NCBI RefSeq assembly: GCF_018130215.1
Contig: NZ_JAFCKQ010000011.1
Span: forward strand, 102,332-166,331
Reading direction: 5' to 3'
Origin: Bradyrhizobium jicamae
Lineage (GTDB): Bacteria > Pseudomonadota > Alphaproteobacteria > Rhizobiales > Xanthobacteraceae
DNA: 64,000 bases
The stretch's first letter is position 1. Every line of letters begins with the position of its first letter. Made by a program: the position numbers and the translations under genes. The notes under the pieces were generated by a model. The model made no database searches. It had not been told where the DNA came from and saw nothing but the letters and a program-made list of their open reading frames with translations. Positions 53,016 to 61,909 of the stretch are shown piece after piece.

Positions 53016-54266
53016 ATGTCGCGAACCTCAACGGGACTGCTTGCCGGGCTTGCGCTGGCGCTGTCGGCGGTCACTGCGCTCGCGCAGCAGAAGGCGGCCG
53101 ATCCAGCCGTGATCGCCAAGGGCGAGTATCTGGCCCGCGCCGGGGACTGCATCGCCTGCCACACCGCGCGCGAGGGCAAGACCTTCGCGGGCGGTCTGGC
53201 GATGAAGACGCCATTCGGCACGCTCTACACGTCCAACATCACGCCCGATCCGCAGACCGGCATCGGCATGTGGACCTCCGATCAGTTCTACCAGATGATG
53301 CATAACGGCCGCTTCCCGGACGGCGGACTGGTCTATCCGGCGATGCCGTTTGCCTCCTACACCAAGGTGACGCGCGAGGACAGCGATGCGATCTACGCTT
53401 ACCTGCGCACGGTGCCGCCGGTGAAGCAGCTCAACCAGCCGCATGATCTCACTTTCCCGTTCAACAACCGCTCGCTGATCCTCGGATGGCGCACCCTGTT
53501 CTTCAAGGAAGGCGAGTTCCGGCCGGACCCAAGCAAGTCGGCTGAGTGGAACAGGGGCGCGTATCTGGTCGAAGGCCTCGGCCATTGCGGCATGTGTCAC
53601 ACCGCGATCAACGCGCTCGGCGGCAGTTCGCAGTCGCAGGCCTTCGAGGGCGGCTTGATCCCGATGCAGAACTGGTACGCACCGTCGCTGACTTCGAACA
53701 AGGAGGCGGGGCTCGGCGATTGGACGATCGAGGAGATTGTCGACTACCTACGCAAAGGCGTCGCCGCCAAGGGCGCAGTCTACGGGCCGATGGCTGAAGT
53801 CGTCTACAACAGCCTGCAATATCTCAATGACGAGGATGTCCGCGCGATGGCGATCTACCTGAAGGGCCTCGCGCAAGGCACGTCGCCCGAGAAGCCGGCG
53901 GCGTCGTTGCCGTCAGCGGAAAGCAGCCTGCTGCTCTCGTTGGGCAAGCAGCTCTACGACCGGGAATGCGCGAGCTGCCATGGCGCCAGCGGGCAGGGCA
54001 TGCCACCGGACTATCCGCCGCTCGCCGGAAATCAGTCGATCCAGATGGTCTCCGCGGTCAACGCGATCCGCATGGTGCTCAATGGCGGCTACCCGCCGGG
54101 CACAGCAGGCAATCCCATGCCTTACGGCATGCCGCCGTTCGCCCATCGTCTCTCGGATGACGAAGTCGCGGCGGTTGTGACCTTCATCAGGACGTCGTGG
54201 GGCAACCGCGGCGAGCCGGTGTCGGCGCGCCAGGCCAATGAACTGCGTGCGGCAACGCTGAACTAG
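53016..54266 (+). CDS. Triheme cytochrome c, dehydrogenase-subunit type
   Basis: The 416-residue protein has a signal peptide (about 1-24) and three heme motifs: CIACH, CGMCH and CASCH. Its layout resembles the cytochrome subunit of membrane alcohol/gluconate dehydrogenases (GDCIACHTAREGKTFAGG; PDGGLVYPAMPFASYTKV). No dehydrogenase partner gene lies beside it; here it probably serves the oxidase. AAGGGA precedes the ATG. 13 nt after the diheme gene. Confidence 0.9.
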   Translation: MSRTSTGLLAGLALALSAVTALAQQKAADPAVIAKGEYLARAGDCIACHTAREGKTFAGGLAMKTPFGTLYTSNITPDPQTGIGMWTSDQFYQMMHNGRFPDGGLVYPAMPFASYTKVTREDSDAIYAYLRTVPPVKQLNQPHDLTFPFNNRSLILGWRTLFFKEGEFRPDPSKSAEWNRGAYLVEGLGHCGMCHTAINALGGSSQSQAFEGGLIPMQNWYAPSLTSNKEAGLGDWTIEEIVDYLRKGVAAKGAVYGPMAEVVYNSLQYLNDEDVRAMAIYLKGLAQGTSPEKPAASLPSAESSLLLSLGKQLYDRECASCHGASGQGMPPDYPPLAGNQSIQMVSAVNAIRMVLNGGYPPGTAGNPMPYGMPPFAHRLSDDEVAAVVTFIRTSWGNRGEPVSARQANELRAATLN

Positions 54267-54273
54267 GGAGGCG

Positions 54274-54456
54274 ATGATGATCAATTCACCCTCGCCGCAA
54301 TCGCCGACCAACGGATCGGAAGACCAGGCGGTCGAAACCATTGTCCGCGCCGGTCCCGGCGGCGCGGTCGCGGTCGCGGGCATCGCGACAGCGATCGTGA
54401 TCGGGCTCTGGTTCGCATTCTACCTGTTCGTGTTCCTGCCGCGGAGCGCGGGCTGA
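54274..54456 (+). CDS. Small membrane subunit, cytochrome c oxidase subunit IIa-like
   Basis: A 60-residue protein has a polar N-terminus and one membrane helix (VAVAGIATAIVIGLWFAFYLF). Its size and position before subunit II match subunit IIa of ba3-type oxidases. GGGAGG lies 3 nt before the first ATG (a second ATG follows at once). Its stop overlaps the next ATG by one base. Confidence 0.75.
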   Translation: MMINSPSPQSPTNGSEDQAVETIVRAGPGGAVAVAGIATAIVIGLWFAFYLFVFLPRSAG

Positions 54457-55019
54457 TGACGACCGACACCGAACACAGCCTTGGCGAAGCCGTCGCGCAG
54501 CGGATCGAACGACGCTGGGCGACGCTTTCGATCGTTATCGTCGGCCTGTTGGTCGGCATGGCCGCGTATATCGGCATCCATCAGGCGACGATGCCGCAGG
54601 GCCGCGTCGAGACCGCCGATCCGAGGACGCTGCATATCTCGGGCGAGTTTATCGAGAGCAATCTCGGCAGCGCGGTGGAAGCCGACGGCTCCGTCACGGT
54701 GCGAGCGATCGGCCAGCAGTATTCCTTTACGCCGCAATGTGTCGTGGTCCCGGCGGAGACGCCGATCACCTTCCGGGCCACCAGCGCCGACGTCGTGCAC
54801 GGCTTCCTGATCGAGGGCACCAACATCAATACAATGCTGGTGCCGGGCTATGTCTCGGAGCTTCCGGTGCGCTTCAAGGCGTCCGGCGAGCACGTGATGC
54901 CGTGCCAGGAATTCTGCGGCATCGGCCATCAGGGGATGTGGGGCAAGGTCAAGGTGGTCGACAAGGCCGCGTTCCTCAACATGGCGGCGGCAAAGCGGAG
55001 GCTGACCTGTGTTGACTAA
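54456..55019 (+). CDS. ba3-type cytochrome c oxidase subunit II
   Basis: The 187-residue protein has one N-terminal membrane helix (about 25-50) and a periplasmic cupredoxin domain. The domain carries a CuA site: His in VVHGFLIEG and CQEFCGIGHQGM, supplying two Cys, a His and a Met. It receives electrons from cytochrome c. Start overlaps the small subunit stop (TGATG); end overlaps subunit I by 11 nt. Confidence 0.93.
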   Translation: MTTDTEHSLGEAVAQRIERRWATLSIVIVGLLVGMAAYIGIHQATMPQGRVETADPRTLHISGEFIESNLGSAVEADGSVTVRAIGQQYSFTPQCVVVPAETPITFRATSADVVHGFLIEGTNINTMLVPGYVSELPVRFKASGEHVMPCQEFCGIGHQGMWGKVKVVDKAAFLNMAAAKRRLTCVD

Positions 55020-56634
55020 CAAGCGGCTGATCCTCGCGCACTTCTGGCTCGCCTTCATCGTGTTTGCCGTGGCGCTGGTGCTCGGCGCCTGGCAGATGTT
55101 CGTGCGCAGTCCGCTGAATGCCTGGCATATCAATCCGGAGCTCTACTACCGTTCGGTCACGGCGCATGGCTCGGCTATGGGATACGTCTTTCCAACCCTG
55201 ATCGCTATGGGGTTCGGCTACGCGATTACGGAGGCTTCGCTGGAGAAGCCGCTGGTTGGCCGGAGCTGGGCCTGGGCCGGCTTCCTGCTGGTCGCCGCCG
55301 GAGCGGTTGTCGCGATGGTTCCGGTGTCGCTCGGATTGGCTTCGGTGCTTTACACCTTCTATCCGCCGATGATCGGCAATCCCTTCTACTACATCGGCGT
55401 CGTCATGGTCGTGGTCGGCTCATGGATATGGGTCGCGCTGATGTCGATCAACTTTGTGGCCTGGAAGCGTGAAAATCCGGGCAAGCCGGTGCCGCTCGCC
55501 ATGTTCGCCAACGTGGCCGGCTCGCTGCTCTGGGGATGGACCGCAGTCGGCGCTGCGCTGGAAATCCTGTTCCAGATCCTGCCGGTGGCGCTGGGGCTCA
55601 GGTCCAGCATCGACGCCGGGCTGGCGCGGGTGTTCTTCTCCTGGACCCTGCATGCGATCGTCTATTTCTGGCTCATGCCGACATACATCGCCTATTACAC
55701 CATCTTCCCGCGCGCGATCGGCGGCCGGCTCTATAGCGATGCGATGGCGCGGATCTCCTTCATCCTGTTCGTGGTCGTTGCGATGCCGATCGGGGTTCAT
55801 CATCTGTTTGCCGATCCGCAGGTCGGTGCCGGCTTCAAGTTCATGCACTCGGTCTTCACCGGCCTTGTCGCGCTGCCGACGTTGCTCACGGTGTTCACGA
55901 TCTGCGCGTCCGCCGAGATCGCAAGCCGTCTGCGCGGCGGGCGCGGGGCGTTCGGCTGGATCAAGGCGCTACCATGGTCCAATCCGATCATGCTGGCGAC
56001 CGCGCTCTCGCTGGTCATGCTCGGATTTGGCGGTGCCGGCGGGTTGATCAACATGAGCTACCAGCTCGACACCACGGTGCACAATACGCAGTGGATCACC
56101 GGCCATTTCCACCTGATCTTCGGCGGCGCCATCGTGATCATGTATTTCGCGATCGCCTATGATCTGTGGCCGCATCTGACCGGCCGTGCACTGGAAAGCT
56201 TCGGGCTGATGCGCACACAGCTCTGGCTGTGGTTCATCGGCATGATTGTCACCACGTTCCCGTGGCACTATGTCGGCGTCCTCGGCATGCCGCGCCGGAT
56301 GGCCTTCTATGATTATGCCAATCCTGCAATCTCTCCGGAGGCCTTCTCGGTCGCGATGTCGGCAGTCGGTGGCCTGATCCTGCTGATCTCAGGCGCGCTG
56401 TTCCTGTTGGTGCTGGTTCGCGGACAATTGGGCGCGAGAGGCGAGGCGGACGCCTATCGTTTCGCTGTGCCGCTGCACATGCCGGTGCGGATTCCCGCCG
56501 CGCTCAATTCGTTCGGCCTGTGGCTTGCGCTGATGGTCGGCCTCACGGTGGTGAACTACGGCTTCCCGATCGCGCAGCTGATCGCGCTCAACGAGACCAG
56601 CGTACCGGCGGTCTATGTCGGAGTTGGCCGATGA
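55009..56634 (+). CDS. ba3-type (B-family) cytochrome c oxidase subunit I
   Basis: The 541-residue protein has about 13 membrane helices. Low-spin heme His is in TAHGSAMGY; CuB/crosslink region SWTLHAIVYFWLMPTY has the His and Tyr of ba3 enzymes; MPIGVHHLFADP supplies two CuB His; WITGHFHLIF supplies heme ligands. Sequence outside these is close to Thermus-type ba3 (LRGGRGAFGWIKALPW). B-family oxidases combine high oxygen affinity with a reduced proton-pump set. The start is GTG at 55009. Confidence 0.95.
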   Translation: MLTNKRLILAHFWLAFIVFAVALVLGAWQMFVRSPLNAWHINPELYYRSVTAHGSAMGYVFPTLIAMGFGYAITEASLEKPLVGRSWAWAGFLLVAAGAVVAMVPVSLGLASVLYTFYPPMIGNPFYYIGVVMVVVGSWIWVALMSINFVAWKRENPGKPVPLAMFANVAGSLLWGWTAVGAALEILFQILPVALGLRSSIDAGLARVFFSWTLHAIVYFWLMPTYIAYYTIFPRAIGGRLYSDAMARISFILFVVVAMPIGVHHLFADPQVGAGFKFMHSVFTGLVALPTLLTVFTICASAEIASRLRGGRGAFGWIKALPWSNPIMLATALSLVMLGFGGAGGLINMSYQLDTTVHNTQWITGHFHLIFGGAIVIMYFAIAYDLWPHLTGRALESFGLMRTQLWLWFIGMIVTTFPWHYVGVLGMPRRMAFYDYANPAISPEAFSVAMSAVGGLILLISGALFLLVLVRGQLGARGEADAYRFAVPLHMPVRIPAALNSFGLWLALMVGLTVVNYGFPIAQLIALNETSVPAVYVGVGR

Positions 56635-57422
56635 CGGATCAATCGCTGTTTTCGCTCCGCAATCCCTGGTTCAGCGCTGGCGTCGGCATCACCGGAGCAA
56701 TCGTAGTGCTGTCGGCGGTCGCAGGCCTGATCTGGCTGCCCTTGATGCAACCCGACCTGAAGCTCGTCGGCATCTGGGACGCGATCTGCAGCGCGGCCGG
56801 CGTGCCACGTGCGGCCGGGCCGGGTGCATCCATCAAGCCGGATTTCAAGACATCGAATGTCGAGATGACGTCGGAAATGCTGACCCAGGCCGATCAAGTC
56901 TCGATCGGGCGAGGCGCGACGCTCGCGCAACGTTGCGCCATCTGTCATGGACCACAGGGAGTAAGCGACGCCAACTCGCCAAACCTCGCCGGGCAGTTCG
57001 CCGCGGTGACCTACAAGGAGCTGAACGACTTCAAGGCCGGCGCCCGGGTCAACGTGGTGATGAGCCCGTTCGCGGCCGCGATGACCGACCAGGACATGAA
57101 GGACGTCGCCGCCTATTACGCCTATCTGCCGCGGGTGCCCTCGAAGAGTCTCGACACGGCGCTGCCGGCCCCGGCCATCGTCGCGACGGGCGCGCCGATG
57201 CGAAACATCCCGCCCTGCGGCTCGTGCCATGGCGACATCGACAACAAGGCCGGCAGCCCCTGGCTCGGCGGCCAGTCGGAGGTGTACATCAAGGCGCAGT
57301 TGCAGGCCTTCGCTTCGGGCGGTCGGCGCAACGATATCAGCCAGCAGATGCGCAACATCGCCCGCCAGATGACGTCGGACGAGATCGACCAGGCTGCGCG
57401 CTACTACGCGGCACAGCCCTGA
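56631..57422 (+). CDS. Membrane-anchored diheme cytochrome c
   Basis: The 263-residue protein has an N-terminal membrane helix (about 14-38) and two heme motifs, CAICH and CGSCH, with Met-bearing segments after each (VVMSPFAAAMTD; QMRNIARQM). It may be the immediate donor to CuA. ATG overlaps the subunit I stop by 4 nt (ATGA). Last gene of the operon. Confidence 0.9.
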   Translation: MTDQSLFSLRNPWFSAGVGITGAIVVLSAVAGLIWLPLMQPDLKLVGIWDAICSAAGVPRAAGPGASIKPDFKTSNVEMTSEMLTQADQVSIGRGATLAQRCAICHGPQGVSDANSPNLAGQFAAVTYKELNDFKAGARVNVVMSPFAAAMTDQDMKDVAAYYAYLPRVPSKSLDTALPAPAIVATGAPMRNIPPCGSCHGDIDNKAGSPWLGGQSEVYIKAQLQAFASGGRRNDISQQMRNIARQMTSDEIDQAARYYAAQP

Positions 57423-57433
57423 GGCGGTGCGCC

Positions 57434-57448
57434 TTAAGAAACCGTTAA
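57434..57448. promoter_or_regulatory. Perfect CtrA-type box TTAA-N7-TTAA(C)
   Basis: TTAA at 57434-57437, GAAACCG, TTAA at 57445-57448 followed by C. It lies 67 bp before the lytic transglycosylase start. This is the full TTAA-N7-TTAAC form. Confidence 0.65.
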
Positions 57449-57514
57449 CCATAAATGCGGCAGTGTGGCCGGACGTGGGTGCCGATTGCCGGCGCCCGGC
57501 AAGGCACCGGACAG

Positions 57515-58519
57515 ATGTCGGTCGACACAATCAATGCCTCGGCGACGGCAGGTGTCGATCCCTCACGCCTGAAGATCGCGAACTCGATCAAGCAGGCGGC
57601 CTCCAGCACCGGCACCAGCTTCGAATATCTGCTCACGACAGCGAAGATGGAGTCCAATTTCAACCCGCAGGCCGGCGCCACGACCTCGTCCGCACACGGG
57701 CTCTATCAGTTCATCGACCAGACCTGGCTCGGCACCGTCAAGGAGGCCGGCGGCCAGCTTGGCTACGGCAATTATGCCGACGCGATCACCAAGAATTCCG
57801 ACGGCAGCTATTCGGTCAGCGATCCCGCCGCGCGCAGCGCGATCATGAAGATGCGCGATGATCCGAATGCGGCGTCGTCGATGGCGGCTGCGCTGACCCA
57901 GTCCAACAGCTTCAAGCTCACCGGTCAGATCGGCCGTCGCCCGACCGACGCCGAGCTCTACATGGCCCACTTCATGGGCGTCGGCGGCGCCGCCAGGTTG
58001 ATCTCGAGCGCCGAGGACAGTCCAAGCGCCAATGCTGCGGCGATGTTTCCGAAGGCGGCCGCCGCCAATCAGTCGATCTTCTATGACAGGTCCGGCAGCG
58101 CCCGCACTGTCTCGCAGGTCTATTCAAACCTGACCACGCGCTATGCGGCAGCCGCGAGTTCGAAGGACACGCAGACCGCGTTCGCGGCGGCGGGCGGCGA
58201 CACCATGGCTCCCTATGCCGTCGCCAACGCGACGCCGACACCCGCGCTGACCATGGACACCGCATCCTATCTCTCGACGTTCCCGGATGCGCGATCGGTC
58301 TCGCCGGCTGCCGCGACCTCGCAAACCAGCGCATCGGCGCAGCAGGCGCCGTTCCGCTCCCTGTTCCAGGTCGGCGATCGCGCGCAGCCGATCTCGCCGA
58401 CGGTGCAGGAACTATGGGGCAGTTCCTCATCGACGAATGCGGCAGTGGTGCCGTCGGGCCGCGCGGTCGGCCGGCTCGATTTGTTCAGCGATCCCTCGGG
58501 CACCTATAGCAGCGGCTAG
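57515..58519 (+). CDS. Lytic transglycosylase-domain protein
   Basis: The 334-residue protein has a soluble lytic transglycosylase-like domain (about 10-170): catalytic Glu in TAKMESNFNPQ, then SSAHGLYQFIDQTWLG and MAHFMGVGGAARLI. The rest (about 180-334) is Ser/Thr/Ala-rich and poorly structured. No signal peptide is visible, as in some flagellar-associated or atypically exported muramidases. The ATG at 57515 is internal to a longer frame from 57455. It lies next to DUF2336. Confidence 0.85.
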   Translation: MSVDTINASATAGVDPSRLKIANSIKQAASSTGTSFEYLLTTAKMESNFNPQAGATTSSAHGLYQFIDQTWLGTVKEAGGQLGYGNYADAITKNSDGSYSVSDPAARSAIMKMRDDPNAASSMAAALTQSNSFKLTGQIGRRPTDAELYMAHFMGVGGAARLISSAEDSPSANAAAMFPKAAAANQSIFYDRSGSARTVSQVYSNLTTRYAAAASSKDTQTAFAAAGGDTMAPYAVANATPTPALTMDTASYLSTFPDARSVSPAAATSQTSASAQQAPFRSLFQVGDRAQPISPTVQELWGSSSSTNAAVVPSGRAVGRLDLFSDPSGTYSSG

Positions 58520-58576
58520 CGGCGTTGCCGGCCGGGGCCATGTTAACGATACGTCAATATTCCCAAACGTTTATGG

Positions 58577-58591
58577 TGAACCCTTTGTTAA
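58577..58591. promoter_or_regulatory. CtrA-type box, 7/8 match (TGAA-N7-TTAAG)
   Basis: TGAA at 58577-58580, CCCTTTG, TTAA at 58588-58591 followed by G, 73 bp before the DUF2336 gene. One mismatch. Confidence 0.4.
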
Positions 58592-58663
58592 GCGTCATGG
58601 TTTATTTTTCCTTCCAGTGGCATCGGGCCCCGATGCCGTTTCGTTGCGTAAGCCGGAAGGACC

Positions 58664-59842
58664 ATGATCGTTCGGCAGTTCATTAGTTGGATTAGGACCG
58701 CTCCGGCAGGCGAGCGGGCAGAGGCGACGCGGGCACTGGCGCGGGCCTGGCTCATTTCGGACCTCAGCGCGGACGATCGCACCGCTGCCGAGGGCGCACT
58801 GCTGATGCTGCTCGACGACCCGTCGCCGCTGGTCCGCCAGGCAATGGCCGAGGTGTTCGCGCGCAGCGCGGAGGCGCCGGCTGCGATCGTTCAGGCGCTC
58901 TCGGCCGACCAGCCTTCGATCGCGCTGCCGGTGCTGGAGCATTCCCCGCTTCTGATCGATGCCGACCTCGTCGACATCGTCGCGACCGGTTCCGACGAGA
59001 TGCAGTGCGCGATCGCGCGCCGCATCAACCTGCCGGCCTCCGTCGCCGCCGCGATCGCCGAGGTCGGAACGGCAGCGGCCGCGCTCGAACTGATCGAGAA
59101 TCCCTATGCCGGGCTCGCGCCATTCTCCTGGGACCGCATCGTCGAGCGGCACGGCCATCTCGCGGCCATCAGGGAATCGATGCTGCAGCTGGAAGATCTG
59201 CCGTCCGCGACGCGGATGGCGCTGGTGGAGAAGCTCTCCGACACGCTGGCGCAGTTCGTCGTGGCGCGGAACTGGCTCGGCGCCGACCGGGCGGAGCGCG
59301 TCGCCAATGATGCGCGCGAGCGCTCGACCGTGAACATCGCGGCACGATCCGGCGGCGAGGACATGCGGAAGCTGATCACCCATTTGCGCGCCACCGGGCA
59401 GCTGACCGCCGGGCTGATCCTGCGCGCGCTGCTGTCCGGCAATCTCGACCTGTTCGCCACGGCGCTGAGCGAACTGTCCGGACTGCCTTACGCGCGCGTC
59501 TCCGCGCTTCTCAACGATCGCGGCGGTGCCGGCCTGCAGGCGCTGCTGCGGCGCGCGGGCCTGCCCGAGACCACCTACGCTGCGTTCCGTGTCGCGCTCG
59601 AGGCTACCCACGAGATCGGCTATGTCGACACCGGCGACGGCGCAGCGCGGCTGCACCGGCGCATGGTGGAGCGGGTGCTGACCCATTGCGAGACCGACCG
59701 TTCGGCGGCCGAACCCCTGCTGATCCTGCTGCGCCGCTTCGCGACCGAATCGGCGCGCGAGGATGCGCGGATGTTCTGCAAAGAGCTGGCCGCGGAAGAC
59801 GCGGTGATGCCGCTGCCTTACGACGACCTGATCGCGGCCTAG
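58664..59842 (+). CDS. DUF2336 protein
   Basis: The 392-residue helical protein has HEAT-like repeats of Ala/Leu-rich helices and matches DUF2336, an alphaproteobacterial family of unknown function. The first 100 residues are HEAT-like (LLDDPSPLVRQAMAEVFA); DUF2336-type segments follow (LLSGNLDLFATALSELSGL; HEIGYVDT). ATG with GGAAGGA upstream. Convergent with the Hpt gene. Confidence 0.85.
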   Translation: MIVRQFISWIRTAPAGERAEATRALARAWLISDLSADDRTAAEGALLMLLDDPSPLVRQAMAEVFARSAEAPAAIVQALSADQPSIALPVLEHSPLLIDADLVDIVATGSDEMQCAIARRINLPASVAAAIAEVGTAAAALELIENPYAGLAPFSWDRIVERHGHLAAIRESMLQLEDLPSATRMALVEKLSDTLAQFVVARNWLGADRAERVANDARERSTVNIAARSGGEDMRKLITHLRATGQLTAGLILRALLSGNLDLFATALSELSGLPYARVSALLNDRGGAGLQALLRRAGLPETTYAAFRVALEATHEIGYVDTGDGAARLHRRMVERVLTHCETDRSAAEPLLILLRRFATESAREDARMFCKELAAEDAVMPLPYDDLIAA

Positions 59843-59893
59843 GTCGCATTCCAGCGACAGACGGAAGCGGCTGCCGCAACCGCGGCGGCCGCT

Positions 59894-60472
59894 TTATTCG
59901 TTCGGCACGATGCTCGGCGCCATGACGGCCTCGAGATGCTCGGGCCGTTCGCGATTGGCGTGGATCAGGAATTCGTCGGTGATGCCGCGCAATTGCTTGC
60001 TCAGCGCGCCGGCAACGACCGCGCTGTCGAGCTTGGTGCGGCCGCGCACGATGGCCTGCACGGCGTTGATGTGGTGGGCGATCAGTTCCGTCGGCACCGC
60101 GTCGAGGTCGGGTGCATGCTCGATGATACGGCACAGGCTGTCGGCCGCGGCCGCCGCCGAGGGATAGCCGAAGGTCGCGGCATCGCCCTTGATGTCGTGG
60201 GCGGCGCGAAACAGCTCCTCGCGCGTCTCGTTGTTGAAGCCGCCTTGCTTGACCGCTTCGTAGGCGGCGGAGAGGCGGTCGGCCTCGACCGTCATCCACG
60301 CCTTGAACTCGCCCGACAGCCCGGCAAGCGCCTTCTCGGCGCGCCCGACCGGATCGTCGAGGTCGCTCTCGGGCACCCGCAGCAGCGCGCTGCGCAGCGG
60401 ATTGGGCTGCGTGATCACGTGATGCGTGCCGAAGCTCTTGACCTCGATCGTCCCGGGTTTGTCTTTCGCCAT
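59894..60472 (-). CDS. Histidine phosphotransfer (Hpt) protein
   Basis: The 192-residue protein has an Hpt domain (about 55-165) with phospho-His in RAAHDIKGDAATFGYP. Upstream residues form an extension containing a TIEVKSFGTHHVITQPN motif. It lies 9 nt after the receiver gene on the same strand, so the two form a phosphorelay pair without a dedicated kinase here. Confidence 0.88.
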   Translation of the reverse strand: MAKDKPGTIEVKSFGTHHVITQPNPLRSALLRVPESDLDDPVGRAEKALAGLSGEFKAWMTVEADRLSAAYEAVKQGGFNNETREELFRAAHDIKGDAATFGYPSAAAAADSLCRIIEHAPDLDAVPTELIAHHINAVQAIVRGRTKLDSAVVAGALSKQLRGITDEFLIHANRERPEHLEAVMAPSIVPNE

Positions 60473-60481
60473 GGCGATGTC

Positions 60482-61027
60482 CTAGATGCTCGAACGAGCC
60501 TTCTCGAGCAGCGACGGCTGCTGCATCACTTCCACCTCGCCGCTGCCGCGGCGCTCGGGGCCGATATAGGTGTTGGTGGTGTTGCGGCGGCGGTCGGGGC
60601 CGAAATAGGTCTTGGTCTTGATGAACGGGCGCGGATTGGCGACCACGTTGAGGATGCGCTGGTAGAGGCCCTTGGCCGAGATCGGCTTGGCCAGAAACTC
60701 GGTGACGCCGGCGTCGCGCGCCACCGTCACCCGGCGCTTCTCGGAATGCCCGGTCAGCATGATGATCGGCGCGTAGGGATTGCCCTTGGATTCCGGCTGC
60801 CGGATCATCTGCGCCAGCTCGAGCCCGTCGAAGATCGGCATCGACCAGTCGGTGATGACGATGTCGGGCACGTAATGGGTGTACATTTCGAGCGCGGTGG
60901 CGCCGTCCTCGGACTCGTAGACCTCGCGCGCGCCGAACGAATGCAGCAGCGTGCGCAGGATGCGGCGCATGTGCGGATTGTCGTCGCAAATCAGAAATCG
61001 CAGCTTGTTGAAGTCGATGCGATACAT
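60482..61027 (-). CDS. Response regulator with C-terminal GPxRR motif tail
   Basis: The 181-residue protein has a receiver (about 5-130): acidic pair in LICDDNPHMRRIL, phospho-Asp in VITDWSMPIFDG, Thr in MLTGHSE, Lys in FLAKPIS. A 50-residue tail carries two related motifs, YFGPDRRR and YIGPERRG. The ATG at 61027 starts the homologous part. Paired with the Hpt gene. Confidence 0.9.
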   Translation of the reverse strand: MYRIDFNKLRFLICDDNPHMRRILRTLLHSFGAREVYESEDGATALEMYTHYVPDIVITDWSMPIFDGLELAQMIRQPESKGNPYAPIIMLTGHSEKRRVTVARDAGVTEFLAKPISAKGLYQRILNVVANPRPFIKTKTYFGPDRRRNTTNTYIGPERRGSGEVEVMQQPSLLEKARSSI

Positions 61028-61129
61028 GGTCCGGTCCCGAAAGGGCATACCGGCGAGGGGCGGCATTACCCGAAATTAACCATATGCCGCCCGGGGTTAA
61101 TGTTTGGTTGCCGGAAGGGGCCGCAGCGA

Positions 61130-61909
61130 TCAATGGCCGAACTGCTCGCGCAGGATCCGCTCTTCCAGCGAGTGGCCGGGGTCGAACAGCATCCGCATCG
61201 CGATGGTCTTGTCGGACAGCACCTCGACGCGGCGGACGTCGCGGACCTCGTCATGGTCGGCAACCGCCGCCACCGGGCGCTTTTCCTCCTCGAGCACCTC
61301 GATCACGACGAAGGCTGAATTCGGCAGCAGCGCGCCGCGCCAGCGCCGCGGCCGGAACGCGCTGATCGGCGTCAGCGCCAGCAGCGCCGCGTTGATCGGC
61401 AGGATCGGCCCCTGGGCGGAGAGGTTGTAGGCGGTCGATCCGGCCGGCGTCGCCACCAGGATGCCGTCGGCCATCAGCTCGGCCATCCGCTCATGCTCGT
61501 CGATCAGGATACGCAGCTTCGCCACCTGGTAGGTCTGCCGGAACAGCGCGACCTCGTTGATGGCATGATGCAGGTGCACGGTGCCGTTGATGTCGGTGGC
61601 GCGCATCAGGAGCGGATTGATCAGCGACTCCCGCGCCGCCGCAAGGCGCGTGCGCAGATCGTGCGTCGAATATTCGTTCATCAGGAAGCCGACGGTGCCG
61701 CGGTGCATGCCGTAGATCGGCTTTCCCGTGCGCATGTTGGCGTGCAGCGTCTGCAGCATCAGTCCGTCACCGCCGAGCGCGACCACGACGTCGGCGTTGG
61801 CGGCCGCGTGATTGCCGTACAATGTGGTGAGCTGCTCGAGCGCTGCCTGCGCTTCCGCGCTGGCGCTGGCGACGAAGGAGATCTTGTCATACCGCTTGGA
61901 GCTGGACAT
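61130..61909 (-). CDS. nadK: NAD kinase
   Basis: The 259-residue enzyme phosphorylates NAD to NADP. It has the diacylglycerol-kinase-like motif [24 protein letters not shown], the NE of [10 protein letters not shown] and [16 protein letters not shown]. Its size is normal for the compact alphaproteobacterial form. The gene is single and faces away from the receiver/Hpt pair's promoter. Confidence 0.95.
   Translation of the reverse strand: MSSSKRYDKISFVASASAEAQAALEQLTTLYGNHAAANADVVVALGGDGLMLQTLHANMRTGKPIYGMHRGTVGFLMNEYSTHDLRTRLAAARESLINPLLMRATDINGTVHLHHAINEVALFRQTYQVAKLRILIDEHERMAELMADGILVATPAGSTAYNLSAQGPILPINAALLALTPISAFRPRRWRGALLPNSAFVVIEVLEEEKRPVAAVADHDEVRDVRRVEVLSDKTIAMRMLFDPGHSLEERILREQFGH

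Noticed and set aside
61070..61110. TTAA motifs upstream of the receiver gene as CtrA box
   Set aside because: Spacings are 6 or 17 nt, or two mismatches are needed, so it does not meet the same standard as the other sites.
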